A stretch of DNA of 64,000 nucleotides, from NCBI RefSeq assembly GCF_002002925.1, contig NZ_CP019511.1, positions 1,488,001 to 1,552,000 of the forward strand, given 5' to 3'. The translations under genes were made by a program, and so were the position numbers. The DNA comes from Sphingomonas sp. LM7. GTDB taxonomy: Bacteria > Pseudomonadota > Alphaproteobacteria > Sphingomonadales > Sphingomonadaceae. The notes under the pieces are model-generated. The model had not been told where the DNA came from. It saw nothing but the letters and a program-made list of their open reading frames with translations, and searched no databases. Shown here piece by piece: positions 55,874 through 64,000 of this stretch. The first letter of the stretch is position 1; each line of letters opens with the position of its first letter.

Positions 55874-55887
55874 TGTTAACGCTACCA
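55874..55887. promoter_or_regulatory. LacI-type operator candidate before TBDR operon
   Basis: On the minus strand TGGTAGCGTTAACA (55874-55887) closely resembles the TGGTAGCGCTAACA-type operators used by LacI-family sugar regulators in Caulobacterales. A TTGACA at 55901-55906 (minus strand) lies 14 nt upstream, so the operator would cover the -10 region. A similar palindrome lies at 57705-57718. Confidence 0.5.
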
Positions 55888-55959
55888 AATTGTCTCACGT
55901 TGTCAACCGGTCTATGCGTAACTTATGCGTTGCAGCTCTGATGGCGATATCGATTACTT

Positions 55960-55973
55960 GTCAAATACTTGAC
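55960..55973. promoter_or_regulatory. GTCAA-N4-TTGAC palindrome
   Basis: GTCAA (55960-55964) and TTGAC (55969-55973) form a perfect interrupted palindrome about 160 nt before the TonB receptor start. It could be a second regulator site in this promoter region. No gene lies between 55801 and 56094. Confidence 0.3.
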
Positions 55974-56094
55974 GACAATTGGTGCGGCGCAGCAGAAACG
56001 AAATCCTCCGGCTGCGGCAAAAAAGGCACAGTGTTCCGCGTATCATTTGCGGCGGTGCGTTTGCGGCACGCGGTCGGGCGTTTGGCGGCGGCGC

Positions 56095-57681
56095 TCAGGG
56101 CGTGGCGCGAGTCACCCGGAACCAGTCGATGTCGATCGACCCCGCGCTACCCAACGTGCCGCGGGTAAAGGTGAAGAGACCAGGGCGCGACCCCTTCCAC
56201 CACGAGAAGCGCGCAAGCCAGGACGGTTTACCCAGGGGCACGAATCGGCGGCCGTCGAGGCTGTACGAATAGCGGACGATCTGGCCTTCGCTGACATCGG
56301 CGGCGAGGATGACGGTGGCGCCGGCGAGCCGCGGCCCGGACGCCTCGTCACCTTCGATCGCGACCGTGAGTCGATTGATCCCGTCGCTGCGGACCACGCC
56401 GATCCAGCTCGGCCGCACGCCGAACAGGGTGAGCCCGGCGCGCTGGCCCTCGGCCATGCGGCTGATGTCGATTCGCGTGGTGATTCGCGTGCTCGGCCCC
56501 TGGAGAATCTGGGTGAGCGTGTTGCGCGCGCCGGCGAGATGCTCGGCGGGGAGCGCGGTGAGGCGGAGCCAGCCGGGGCGGCGCGCGAGACTCCACGCGC
56601 TGTCGAGCGGGTTGTGGTTCCACGACCATTGCAGGCCGAGCCCGGGCGCGCCGAACTCGTCGGTATCCTGGAGGCGATCGGCGGTCGGGGCGTTGCCGGT
56701 GTCGGGCATCGCGTGGCTGAGCACCGGCTGGCCCGATTGCTTGTCGGGGATCGGCTGGCCGACCAGCGGCCAGTCACCGGTCCAGCGCACCGGCTGGAGG
56801 TGGACGATGCGGCCGAACGCGCCGGTCGAATTGAAATGCGCGAACCAGCCCTGGCCCGAGGGCGTCTCGACATAGCCGCCCTGGTGCGGGCCCTGGACCG
56901 GCGTCGTGCCGGGTTCGAGCACGGTGCGCCATTCATAGGGACCGCGAATGTCGCGGGCGCGGCCGACCGCCTGCGGGCCGGTGCCGACTCCGCCGATCGG
57001 CGCCCAGATATAGTACCAGCCGTTCCGCTTGTAGAGCTTGGGGCCCTCGAGGACGGGGAGCTTGTCCTTGTCCTCGGCGATCACCTTGCCGTCGTCGAGC
57101 ACGCTTGCGCCGTCGGGGGCCATGCGGTGTAGGATCAGCGGGCCGGCGCCGACCTTGCCATGGACCAGCCACGCGCTGCCGTCTTCGTCCCAGAACGGGC
57201 ATGGGTCTTCGAGCCCGGGCTTGCCGATGACTGCGACGGGCGCGGTCCACGGGCCGGCGGGGTCGGTCGCAGTCGACATGAACACGCCTTCGTCGGGGGT
57301 CGCCCAATAGACCCAGAACTTGCCGGCGTGGTGGCGGATGCTCGGCGCCCAGACGCCGCTGGCATATTTGGTGCCGCCGATCGGCTTGGAGATCTTGTCG
57401 GTCAGCGTGTGCGGCCCCGGCATGTCGTAGAGCGGGCCGAAGGGGAGCCTGGGCAGGACATGGCCGAGGATGCTCCAGTGGACGAGGTCGCGCGACTTGA
57501 GCACCGGGATGCCGGGGGAGAAATGGAAGCTGGAGGCGACCATGTAATAGTCGCTGCCGACGCGGATCACGTCGGGATCGGAATAATCGGCATAGAGGAT
57601 CGGATTGGTGAAGCTCGCCTGGGGCTGCGCGGCAGCCGGCGCCGCCGCAAGCGCCAGACCCACGCCCAAGAACTTCCACAT
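56095..57681 (-). CDS. Secreted GH43-family glycosidase (beta-xylosidase/arabinofuranosidase type)
   Basis: The 528-aa protein has a signal peptide (GVGLALAAAPAAAQP) and an N-terminal five-bladed propeller. The general-base Asp is in YADYSDPDVIRVGSDYYMVASSF, GVWAPSIRHHAGKFWVYWATPDEGV follows, an Asp lies in LEDPCPFWDEDG, and the acid Glu is in VLEGPKLYKRNGWYY. A C-terminal beta-sandwich (about residues 345-528) completes the architecture typical of GH43 subfamilies acting on xylan side chains. ATG at 57681. A LacI-type palindrome lies just upstream, shared with lldD. Confidence 0.93.
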   Translation of the reverse strand: MWKFLGVGLALAAAPAAAQPQASFTNPILYADYSDPDVIRVGSDYYMVASSFHFSPGIPVLKSRDLVHWSILGHVLPRLPFGPLYDMPGPHTLTDKISKPIGGTKYASGVWAPSIRHHAGKFWVYWATPDEGVFMSTATDPAGPWTAPVAVIGKPGLEDPCPFWDEDGSAWLVHGKVGAGPLILHRMAPDGASVLDDGKVIAEDKDKLPVLEGPKLYKRNGWYYIWAPIGGVGTGPQAVGRARDIRGPYEWRTVLEPGTTPVQGPHQGGYVETPSGQGWFAHFNSTGAFGRIVHLQPVRWTGDWPLVGQPIPDKQSGQPVLSHAMPDTGNAPTADRLQDTDEFGAPGLGLQWSWNHNPLDSAWSLARRPGWLRLTALPAEHLAGARNTLTQILQGPSTRITTRIDISRMAEGQRAGLTLFGVRPSWIGVVRSDGINRLTVAIEGDEASGPRLAGATVILAADVSEGQIVRYSYSLDGRRFVPLGKPSWLARFSWWKGSRPGLFTFTRGTLGSAGSIDIDWFRVTRATP

Positions 57682-57704
57682 ACGCGCCTCCCCTGCTTAT
57701 CGGG

Positions 57705-57718
57705 TGGGAGCGCTATCA
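57705..57718. promoter_or_regulatory. LacI-type operator candidate between GH43 and lldD
   Basis: TGGGAGCGCTATCA at 57705-57718 has the AGCGCT core and near-symmetric flanks, differing at two positions from TGGTAGCGCTAACA. It sits 24 nt before the GH43 start, in the divergent promoter region with the L-lactate dehydrogenase gene. Confidence 0.45.
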
Positions 57719-57814
57719 TTTACCGCTGGCCACCGCCAAGCCTTGCGCACATCGTGACGAGCGCCGAAGCTGGCTCGACAGCGGGTTCCATCTTATGGCA
57801 CAACATATCAGGCA

Positions 57815-58972
57815 ATGAGACGAGCAGCTTCCACCCTCGATTACCGCGAGCTTGCTCGCCGGCGCCTCCCGCATTTCCTGTTCGAATATATCGACGGCGG
57901 CTCGTACGCCGAAGTGACGCTCAGGCGGAACATCGACGATCTCGCGGCGATCGCGCTGCGCCAGCGGATTCTCCGGGACGTATCGTCGCTCGACCTTTCC
58001 ACCGAGCTGTTCGGGCAGAAACTGGCGATGCCGGTGGCGCTGGCGCCGATCGGGCTGGCGGGGATGAACGCGCGGCGCGGCGAAGTGCAAGCGGCGCGGG
58101 CGGCGGAAAAGGCCGGCATCCCCTTCTGCCTTTCCACCGTTTCGGCATGCCCGCTGAGCGAAGTGGCGCGCGATACCACAGCCCCCTTCTGGTTCCAGCT
58201 CTACATGATCCGCGACCGCGGCTTCATGCGCGAATTGCTCGACACCGCGACCGCGGCGGGGTGCAACGCGTTGGTGTTCACCGTCGACATGCCCGTCCCC
58301 GGATCGCGCTATCGCGACTATCGCTCGGGGCTTGCCGGCGCGCGCGGCATGTCCGGCGGGCTGCGGCGGATGTGGCAGGCAGTGAAGCGCCCGGCATGGG
58401 CGTGGGACGTCGGTCTGCACGGGCGGCCGCACCAGCTCGGCAATGTCGCGCCGGTGCTCGGCAAGAATACCGGGCTCGAGGATTTCTTCGCGTGGATGCG
58501 CAACAATTTCGACCCGACGGTGAGCTGGCGCGATCTGGACTTCATCCGTGAGCGCTGGAACGGGCCGTTGATCATCAAGGGCATCCTCGACGCCGAGGAT
58601 GCGCGTGCCGCAGCCGAGCTGGGCGCCGACGGGATCGTCGTCTCCAACCATGGCGGTCGCCAACTCGACGGCGTACCATCGACTGCGCACGCGCTGCCCG
58701 CGATTGCCGATGCTGTGGGCGACAAGCTGACCGTGCTTGCCGATGGCGGCGTGCGATCGGGGCTCGACGTGGTGCGGATGCTCGCATTGGGCGCCAAGGG
58801 GGTGCTGCTCGGCCGCGCCTGGGCGTTTGCACTCGCTGCGCGCGGTGAAGCCGGGGTCAGCCATATGCTCAAGCTGGTCGATGCCGAGATGCGCGTCGCA
58901 ATGGCGCTGACCGGCTGCACCAGCATCGACAAGATCACCCGCGACGCACTGGTGAGCACGCAATACCGTTGA
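57815..58972 (+). CDS. lldD: FMN-dependent L-lactate dehydrogenase (alpha-hydroxy-acid dehydrogenase)
   Basis: The 385-aa protein has the FMN-barrel signatures [19 protein letters not shown], the [13 protein letters not shown]ys, the catalytic [10 protein letters not shown] motif and [26 protein letters not shown]. It oxidises L-lactate (or a related 2-hydroxy acid) to pyruvate with electrons passed to the respiratory chain. A membrane-associating loop is present (about 175-215). In this carbohydrate locus it could use L-lactate formed by non-phosphorylative L-fucose breakdown. ATG at 57815. Confidence 0.92.
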   Translation: MRRAASTLDYRELARRRLPHFLFEYIDGGSYAEVTLRRNIDDLAAIALRQRILRDVSSLDLSTELFGQKLAMPVALAPIGLAGMNARRGEVQAARAAEKAGIPFCLSTVSACPLSEVARDTTAPFWFQLYMIRDRGFMRELLDTATAAGCNALVFTVDMPVPGSRYRDYRSGLAGARGMSGGLRRMWQAVKRPAWAWDVGLHGRPHQLGNVAPVLGKNTGLEDFFAWMRNNFDPTVSWRDLDFIRERWNGPLIIKGILDAEDARAAAELGADGIVVSNHGGRQLDGVPSTAHALPAIADAVGDKLTVLADGGVRSGLDVVRMLALGAKGVLLGRAWAFALAARGEAGVSHMLKLVDAEMRVAMALTGCTSIDKITRDALVSTQYR

Positions 58973-59020
58973 ACGTCGAAGACTATAACGGGCGCAAAGC
59001 CCGACATGAGAGGATACACC

Positions 59021-60481
59021 ATGGATCGTACGGAAGGACCCGCCGTCCGGCGGCGTGACGTGCTCGGCGGACTTGCAGCGGGGACCGCGCTGGCAGCGGC
59101 ACTCGATGCAAGCGCAGCGACGGTCGACCAGCGCAAACGCTATGTCGTGGTCGGCGTCGGCAGCCGCAACCGGATGTTCCAGCAGGCTCTATGGGGCCCG
59201 CACAAGGCGCATGGCGAACTCATCGCCGCGTGCGACACCAATCCCGGCCGGCTCGATTATGTCGCGCAGCAGGCGATCAAGGCCGGGGCCAAGCCGCCCA
59301 AGCCCTATCTCGCCGCCGATTTCGACAAGATGCTGCGCGAGCTCAAGCCCGACGCGGTGATCGTCACGACGCCCGACGCATTCCATGACGACTATGTCGT
59401 CCGCGCGCTCGACGCCGGCTGCGACGTCATCACCGAAAAGCCGATGACCACCACCGCCGCCAAGGCGCAGCGCATCCTCGACGCGGTCAAGCGCAGCGGG
59501 CGGCATATCCGCGTCACCTTCAACTATCGCTATTCGCCGTTCCGCAGCCAGGTGAAGGAACTGCTGATGTCGGGCGAGATCGGCGACATCCTGTCGGTCG
59601 ATTTCCAGTGGCTGCTCAACACCGTCCACGGCGCCGACTATTTCCGCCGCTGGCATTCGAACAAGGCAATCTCAGGCGGGCTGATGGTCCACAAGGCGAC
59701 ACACCATTTCGACCTGGTCAACTGGTGGCTCTCCGATATGCCGGTGAGCGTCAACGCCACTGGCAAGCGCGAATTCTACACGCCTGAAATGGCCAAGCGC
59801 TTCGGGTTGGACGGCGCCCACCAGCGCTGCCGCACCTGCCCCGAAAAGGCCGAGTGCAGCTTCTTCTTCGACATGGCGGCCGATCCGGGATTGAAGGCGT
59901 TGTATCTCGATAACGAGAAATATGACGGCTATTTCCGCGACCAGTGCGTGTGGCGGCCCGAGATCGACATCGAGGACACGATGAACGTCGTGGTCGGCTA
60001 TTCCGGCGGCACGACGCTCAGCTACAGCCTCAACGCGTTCAACGCCTGGGAAGGCTATCACATCGCCTTCAACGGGACGAAGGGCCGGCTGGAGCATAGC
60101 GTGGTCGAGCAGGCCGGCGTCGCCGGGGCGGACGGGCACAGCAAGGACGACCGGATCAAGACGCGGATCGTGCCGATGCGCGGCAACCCGCGCGACATCG
60201 TGCCGCAGACCGGCGCCGCGGGCGGGCATGGCGGCGGCGATGCAGTGATGCTCGCCGACATCTTCGATCCCGGAGCGCCCAAGGACCCGCTGCTGCGCGC
60301 GGCGGACGAGCGCAGCGGGGCGGCATCGATCCTGGTCGGCGTCGCGGCGAACAAATGCTTCGAGACCGGGCAGCCGGTAAAGATCGGCGAGCTGGTCACC
60401 GGGCTCGACTGGCCGACCTATGCCAAGATGCCGGGACACAAGGACCCGGTGGCGCAACCGCCGCGGATGCAGAAAGCCTAG
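59021..60481 (+). CDS. Exported Gfo/Idh/MocA-family oxidoreductase with CxxCx5C motif
   Basis: The 486-aa protein begins with a Tat-type signal (RRRDVLGGLAAGTALAAALDASA). It has the nucleotide-binding VVGVGSRNRMFQ, the EKPMTTT motif and SGGLMVHKATHHFDLVNWWL with the catalytic-site His/Lys. An unusual cysteine cluster CRTCPEKAEC (C270, C273, C279) could bind a metal. The ATG at 59021 has GAGAGGA upstream; an ATG five codons earlier lacks one. Probably a periplasmic sugar oxidoreductase or NAD-dependent glycosidase-type enzyme; the substrate is unknown. Confidence 0.88.
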   Translation: MDRTEGPAVRRRDVLGGLAAGTALAAALDASAATVDQRKRYVVVGVGSRNRMFQQALWGPHKAHGELIAACDTNPGRLDYVAQQAIKAGAKPPKPYLAADFDKMLRELKPDAVIVTTPDAFHDDYVVRALDAGCDVITEKPMTTTAAKAQRILDAVKRSGRHIRVTFNYRYSPFRSQVKELLMSGEIGDILSVDFQWLLNTVHGADYFRRWHSNKAISGGLMVHKATHHFDLVNWWLSDMPVSVNATGKREFYTPEMAKRFGLDGAHQRCRTCPEKAECSFFFDMAADPGLKALYLDNEKYDGYFRDQCVWRPEIDIEDTMNVVVGYSGGTTLSYSLNAFNAWEGYHIAFNGTKGRLEHSVVEQAGVAGADGHSKDDRIKTRIVPMRGNPRDIVPQTGAAGGHGGGDAVMLADIFDPGAPKDPLLRAADERSGAASILVGVAANKCFETGQPVKIGELVTGLDWPTYAKMPGHKDPVAQPPRMQKA

Positions 60482-60507
60482 GTTGGCCGACGCCCCCGCC
60501 CTTCCTT

Positions 60508-60584
60508 CGTCATCTCCGCAAACGCGGGGGCCCAACTCCACTATTCGCCAATGGAGATGGGTCCCGGCTGTCGCAGGGGTGACG
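60508..60584. repeat. Diverged CGTCA-type inverted repeat ending at a start codon
   Basis: The arms 60508-60540 and 60552-60584 match at about 24 of 33 positions, with outer CGTCA/TGACG and CTCCA/TGGAG at the centre. The right arm (GCAGGGGTGACG) supplies the ribosome site and directly abuts the ATG of the next gene. Confidence 0.6.
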
Positions 60585-62789
60585 ATGTGTTTCATCGTCG
60601 CGCTCGCCGCCCCCGCCCTCGCCCAGCCGATCGACCGGCAGGCGCTGGTGACGCGGCACAATGTGACGCTGACCCGGGTCGACGCACACGCGCCGCTGAT
60701 GCTGGGCAACGGCAATCTGGGCTTCACGGCCGACATCACCGGGCTGCAGACCTTTCCCGAGCAATATTCGCCAACCGCGCCGTTGCTGACGATGGCGCAA
60801 TGGGCGTGGCACAGCTTCCCCAATCCCAAGGGATATACCGAGCGCGACGGGCTGGTGATGGTGCCGGTGCCCGGGCGCGGCATGCAGCCCTATCCGTGGA
60901 TCCGCGACTGGGCCGAACTCGACACGCGGCCGGCGCTGCAATGGCTGCGCGAGAACCCGCATCGGTTTTCGCTCGGCAGGATAAGCCTGACGCTTCTCCG
61001 GCGCGACGGCACGCAGGCAGTGTTTTCCGACCTGAGCGCGACGCAGCAAGAGCTCGACATGTGGTCGGGATCGCTGACCAGCAGCTTCGTGTTCGATGGC
61101 CAGCCGGTACGCGTCGAGACTCGCGTGCATCCGACGCGCGACATGGTGATGGTGTCGATCCGCTCGCCACTGGTCGCCGCGGGTCGTGTCGGCGTCGATG
61201 TGCGCTATCCGGGGGTTTCGAAGAAGCTCAATCCCGATCCGTCGGACTGGGCGCAGGACGGCACGCACCGCACCCGCATCGTCGAACAGCGGGCGGACCG
61301 GCTGGTGGCCGAGCGGACGCTCGACACCACACGCTATTTCTCGGCGATCCTGGCGCAGGGCGGCGCAGTCACTCGCACCGGAGCGCATGGCTTTCGCGTG
61401 TTGCGGCGCGGTGGCGAGCGGCTGGACGTCACCGTCAGCTTCGAACGGGAGCGTCGTACGCCAGGGACTGAGGATACCGCGGCGGTCGCGCGGCACTGGC
61501 GCGACTATTGGATGCAGGGCGGCGCGATCGATTTCAGCGGCAGCAGCGATCCGCGCGCGTCCGAGCTGGAACGCCGCGTAGTGCTCTCGCAATATCTTGC
61601 GGCGATCAACCAGGCAGGCGACCTGCCGCCGCAGGAGGAAGGGCTGTTCTCGAACAGCTGGAACGGCAAGTTTCACCTGGAGATGCCGATCTTCCATGCC
61701 GCGCATTGGGCGAGCTGGGGGCGCCCGGCGCTGCTCGAGCGCAGCCTTGGCTGGTATGTGAAGATGCTGCCCCCGGCGCAGGCGCTCGCGAAGCGTCACG
61801 GAGTGCAGGGCGCGTGGTGGAGCAAGATGACCGGGCCGAACGGGTGGAACAGCCCGAGCACGGTAAACCCCTTCATCATGTGGCAGCAGCCGCATCCGAT
61901 CTATCTCGCCGAACTGGCATGGCGCGCGCGCGACGAGGACCGCGCGGTGCTGGCGCGCTATGGCGAGATGGTCGAGCAGACGGCGCAATTGCTTGCTAGC
62001 TGGCCGACGGCCGACGGCGACCGCCTCGTGCTCGGGCCCCCGATCATCCCGGTGCAGGAAAATCATCCGCCGCTGACCACGCGCAATCCGGCGTTCGAGC
62101 TGGAATATTATCGCTGGGCGCTCGGCACGGCGCAGCGCTGGCGGGAACGCCGCGGCCTTGCGCGCAATGCGGAATGGGATCGCGTGATCGCCCGGCTCGC
62201 CCCGCTTCCCGAGCGCGACGGGCTGTATCTGCCGGTCGAGACGGCGCCCGATTTCTGGAAGACCAGCGCTTCGGCCGCGTGCAGCCGCCATGCCACGCCG
62301 CCGCGATGCCTCAACCGCGACCATCCTTCGTTTCTGATGGCCCATGGGCTGATCCCGGGGCGCGTCGATCCCGCGACGATGGGCCGCACGCTGGCGGCAA
62401 CCGAAGCGCACTGGGATCTGCGCCAGACCTGGGGCTGGGACTTTCCCGTCATGGCGATGACTGCGGCGCGGCTCGGCGATCCGGACAAGGCCGTCGACTG
62501 GCTGTTCCGCGACGTGCCCAATAATCGCTGGGGGGTGAGCGGGATGACGCCGCGGGTGCATCTGGAGGAAGAAAAGCAGCTGGTCGGGCCTGCCGCCGGG
62601 AATGCGGGGCCGGGGCCGGACGGTCCTGGCTATGCCCGCGCAGCGGAAACCTACTTCCCGTCCAATGGCTCTTTGCTGCTTGCGGTGGGCATGATGGCAC
62701 AGGGCTGGGACGGGTCGCAGGGACCCGCGCCGGGCTTTCCGCGGCAGGGCTGGAAAGTGCGCGCCGAAGGAATCACGCCGCTGCCCTGA
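60585..62789 (+). CDS. Secreted six-hairpin-type glycosidase-like protein
   Basis: The 734-aa protein has a short signal peptide (MCFIVALAAPALAQ) and the look of an (alpha/alpha)6-barrel glycosidase of the GH65/GH95-like group: a beta-rich N-terminal region (LMLGNGNLGFTADITG), then long helices with SNSWNGKFHLEMPIFHAAHWASWGRP, PTADGDRLVLGPPIIPVQENHPP and TWGWDFPVMAMTAARLGDPDKAVDWLF. The catalytic acid cannot be named. Alpha-L-fucosidase (GH95) or related activities are possible given the fucose genes nearby. The start abuts an intergenic repeat. Confidence 0.75.
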   Translation: MCFIVALAAPALAQPIDRQALVTRHNVTLTRVDAHAPLMLGNGNLGFTADITGLQTFPEQYSPTAPLLTMAQWAWHSFPNPKGYTERDGLVMVPVPGRGMQPYPWIRDWAELDTRPALQWLRENPHRFSLGRISLTLLRRDGTQAVFSDLSATQQELDMWSGSLTSSFVFDGQPVRVETRVHPTRDMVMVSIRSPLVAAGRVGVDVRYPGVSKKLNPDPSDWAQDGTHRTRIVEQRADRLVAERTLDTTRYFSAILAQGGAVTRTGAHGFRVLRRGGERLDVTVSFERERRTPGTEDTAAVARHWRDYWMQGGAIDFSGSSDPRASELERRVVLSQYLAAINQAGDLPPQEEGLFSNSWNGKFHLEMPIFHAAHWASWGRPALLERSLGWYVKMLPPAQALAKRHGVQGAWWSKMTGPNGWNSPSTVNPFIMWQQPHPIYLAELAWRARDEDRAVLARYGEMVEQTAQLLASWPTADGDRLVLGPPIIPVQENHPPLTTRNPAFELEYYRWALGTAQRWRERRGLARNAEWDRVIARLAPLPERDGLYLPVETAPDFWKTSASAACSRHATPPRCLNRDHPSFLMAHGLIPGRVDPATMGRTLAATEAHWDLRQTWGWDFPVMAMTAARLGDPDKAVDWLFRDVPNNRWGVSGMTPRVHLEEEKQLVGPAAGNAGPGPDGPGYARAAETYFPSNGSLLLAVGMMAQGWDGSQGPAPGFPRQGWKVRAEGITPLP

Positions 62790-62882
62790 CTGTCCCAATC
62801 CGGTGTAATGCGTACTGTTCGGCAGACCTATTCAGGAGTATGAAGGTTGGGCTCCGCAGGGTTCCCCCCTAAGGGGTGCGGT

Positions 62883-62915
62883 CGGGCGGCGTTTAACTCC
62901 CTTTTCCGCCGTCCG
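62883..62915. terminator. Bidirectional terminator hairpin
   Basis: CGGGCGGCG (62883-62891) pairs with CGCCGTCCG (62907-62915) with one G-T wobble and a 15-nt loop. It lies between the convergent glycosidase and amidohydrolase genes. The 62790-62926 interval holds no gene. Confidence 0.6.
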
Positions 62916-62926
62916 GCCGTCCTGCG

Positions 62927-63697
62927 CTACAGTCGATAGAGCCGCCGCGCATTGGCGCCGAACACTGCGTCGTGATGCTCCGCGGGGATCAGCGATCGCG
63001 ACATTTCCAGCCAGTCGCTTAAGCTTGCGGCCAGGGTGATAACCGGCCAGTCGCTCCCCCAGAGCAGACGCCCGGGTCCGAAAGCGTGCCACAGCAATTC
63101 GGCTACTGCGGCGATCTCCGCGCTTTCCGTCACCAGTCCCGACAGCTTGCAATGCACGTTCGCGTGGCGGGCGATCGAGTCGATGGCGCGTTTCCATGAG
63201 TCGAAACCGGCGGAATCGGGCTTGGCGGCGTGATCGATGACGATGGCCAGGTCGGGATGCCGCACCGCCAGCCGGGCGAGCGCATCGAGGTGCTGCGGAC
63301 GGATCAGCGCGTCCAGCACCAGGCCCTGCGCCGCCATTGCGGCCAGCGCGGCATCGTTGGCGTGATCATACCAGTCCGCGGCGAGATCCTGGACCATCGG
63401 TCGCAAGCCCTTGAGGCATGGCTGCGCCGCCAGCGCCGCGACCTGTTGCAATGCGTCGGGCGCGGCGAGATCGGCCCAGCCGACGATACCGGCGATCAGC
63501 GGATCTTCGAGACCGAGCAGCCATTGCGTGTCGGCAGCGGCGGGCTGGCTCTGGACGAGCAACACGCCTTCGACCTGCCCTGTAGCGCGTCGATAGTCGG
63601 ATAGCGTGAAATCACGGTAGAGGGCGGGAAGATCGGAGCCGGGCCACGAGCAGCCATGCGCGCCGATCCGCCAGACATGCACATGCGCGTCGATCAA
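62927..63697 (-). CDS. Amidohydrolase family protein, L-fuconolactonase-like
   Basis: The 256-aa TIM-barrel hydrolase has the HxH-type motif DAHVHVW at the N-terminus, VIDHAAKPD, NVHCKLSGLVTE and LLWGSDWPV with the catalytic Asp, the pattern of L-fuconolactone / 2-pyrone-dicarboxylate lactonases. The start is a TTG (63697) that overlaps the FucP-like stop as TTGA, so the two are translationally coupled. It would open L-fucono-1,4/1,5-lactone to L-fuconate. Activity is inferred from motif and coupling to FucP. Confidence 0.85.
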   Translation of the reverse strand: MIDAHVHVWRIGAHGCSWPGSDLPALYRDFTLSDYRRATGQVEGVLLVQSQPAAADTQWLLGLEDPLIAGIVGWADLAAPDALQQVAALAAQPCLKGLRPMVQDLAADWYDHANDAALAAMAAQGLVLDALIRPQHLDALARLAVRHPDLAIVIDHAAKPDSAGFDSWKRAIDSIARHANVHCKLSGLVTESAEIAAVAELLWHAFGPGRLLWGSDWPVITLAASLSDWLEMSRSLIPAEHHDAVFGANARRLYRL

Positions 63698-64000
63698 GCC
63701 CGCAGGGTCCCCACGCGCAGCGCGAACGCCAGGACGACGAGGAAGCAGCCCGCGGGCACCAGCATCGCCCAGAGGATCGACCCGCTGCTATCCGAGACAT
63801 AGCCCATCAGCGCGGTGAGCACGGCGCCGCCGATGATCGCCATCACCAGCAATGCGGCGGCAGACTTGGTGCGCCGGCCGAGCCCCGCCACTGATTCGGC
63901 GAAGATCGTCGGGTACATGATCGACATGAAGAAGCTGGTCGCGATCAGCGCGGCGACGCCGATGCTCCCGCCGATCGCGGTTGCGACGAGGCAGAGCAAG
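63694..64000 (-). CDS. fucP: FucP-like MFS sugar permease, C-terminal part
   Basis: The visible 101 C-terminal residues include SIMYPTIFAESVAGLGRRTKSAAALLVMAIIGGAVLTALMGYVSD, close to the L-fucose:H+ symporter FucP (helices 10-12). The N-terminal part lies beyond the window end. Its stop overlaps the lactonase start by 4 nt. The coupling to a fuconolactonase supports L-fucose or a similar sugar as substrate. Confidence 0.85.
   Translation of the reverse strand, partial: LLCLVATAIGGSIGVAALIATSFFMSIMYPTIFAESVAGLGRRTKSAAALLVMAIIGGAVLTALMGYVSDSSGSILWAMLVPAGCFLVVLAFALRVGTLRA

Noticed and set aside
60510..62798. 762-codon minus-strand open frame opposite the six-hairpin glycosidase
   Set aside because: Arg/His/Pro-rich translation without motifs; the plus strand has a signal peptide and glycosidase-like motifs.

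Overview
The window looks like a chromosomal segment of a sphingomonad alphaproteobacterium (Sphingomonas or a close relative). GC is high throughout. It holds large TonB-dependent receptors (TBDRs), a TBDR/SapC/cupin-like/tryptophan-halogenase cluster, an Lrp regulator divergent from putA, many MocA-type oxidoreductases with export signals, and the short CGTCACCCCGG-type intergenic inverted repeats often seen in this family. No rRNA, tRNA or CRISPR array was found.

Region 1 (1-12.3 kb) is small-molecule catabolism. A MalT/LuxR-type STAND regulator (cut by the window start) diverges from an overlapping hydantoinase/oxoprolinase - DUF917 - NCS1 permease operon. A convergent secreted esterase carries the same tandem upstream motif (TTACCCGT, N13, TTACCCGT) as that operon. 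Then come a CoA-transferase and, divergently, an aldehyde dehydrogenase - SDR - IclR - MFS operon, with a 40-bp imperfect palindrome between them.

Region 2 (12.3-18.4 kb) holds putA with its divergent Lrp-type regulator, and an SDR/LysR divergent pair. Region 3 (18.4-29 kb) is a glycan-utilisation locus: a sulfatase, a clan GH-A-like hydrolase and a duplicated GH43-like protein in one operon, divergent from a TBDR, followed by a GntR/FCD regulator, a GntR/FCD remnant and a lipoprotein sulfatase.

Region 4 (29-42 kb) is mixed: molybdopterin oxidoreductase, aminotransferase, a coiled-coil protein, two L,D-transpeptidases, NAD+ synthase behind a 23-codon overlapping leader, and a hybrid histidine kinase whose membrane sensor resembles the plant/cyanobacterial ethylene-receptor domain but lacks the copper-site Cys. 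It is interrupted at 32433-35933 by an intact 3.5-kb IS1-like transposon with 26-bp terminal inverted repeats and an 8-bp target duplication. The transposon carries passenger genes: two small proteins, a P63C-domain protein, and a toxin-antitoxin-like pair whose first gene is frameshifted.

Region 5 (41.8-64 kb) is a second carbohydrate locus: four MocA-type oxidoreductases, a cupin, an SGNH hydrolase, an L,D-transpeptidase with a small lipoprotein, the TBDR-SapC-cupin-like-halogenase operon, a GH43 enzyme, an FMN-dependent L-lactate dehydrogenase, a six-hairpin-type glycosidase, a fuconolactonase-like amidohydrolase and the C-terminus of a FucP-like permease. FucP, the lactonase and LldD fit non-phosphorylative L-fucose breakdown (uptake, lactone opening, oxidation of the resulting L-lactate). 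With the sulfatases of region 3, this suggests growth on a sulfated, fucose- and/or xylose-containing glycan. That substrate is an inference. Two LacI-type palindromes link the TBDR operon to the GH43/lldD promoter region.
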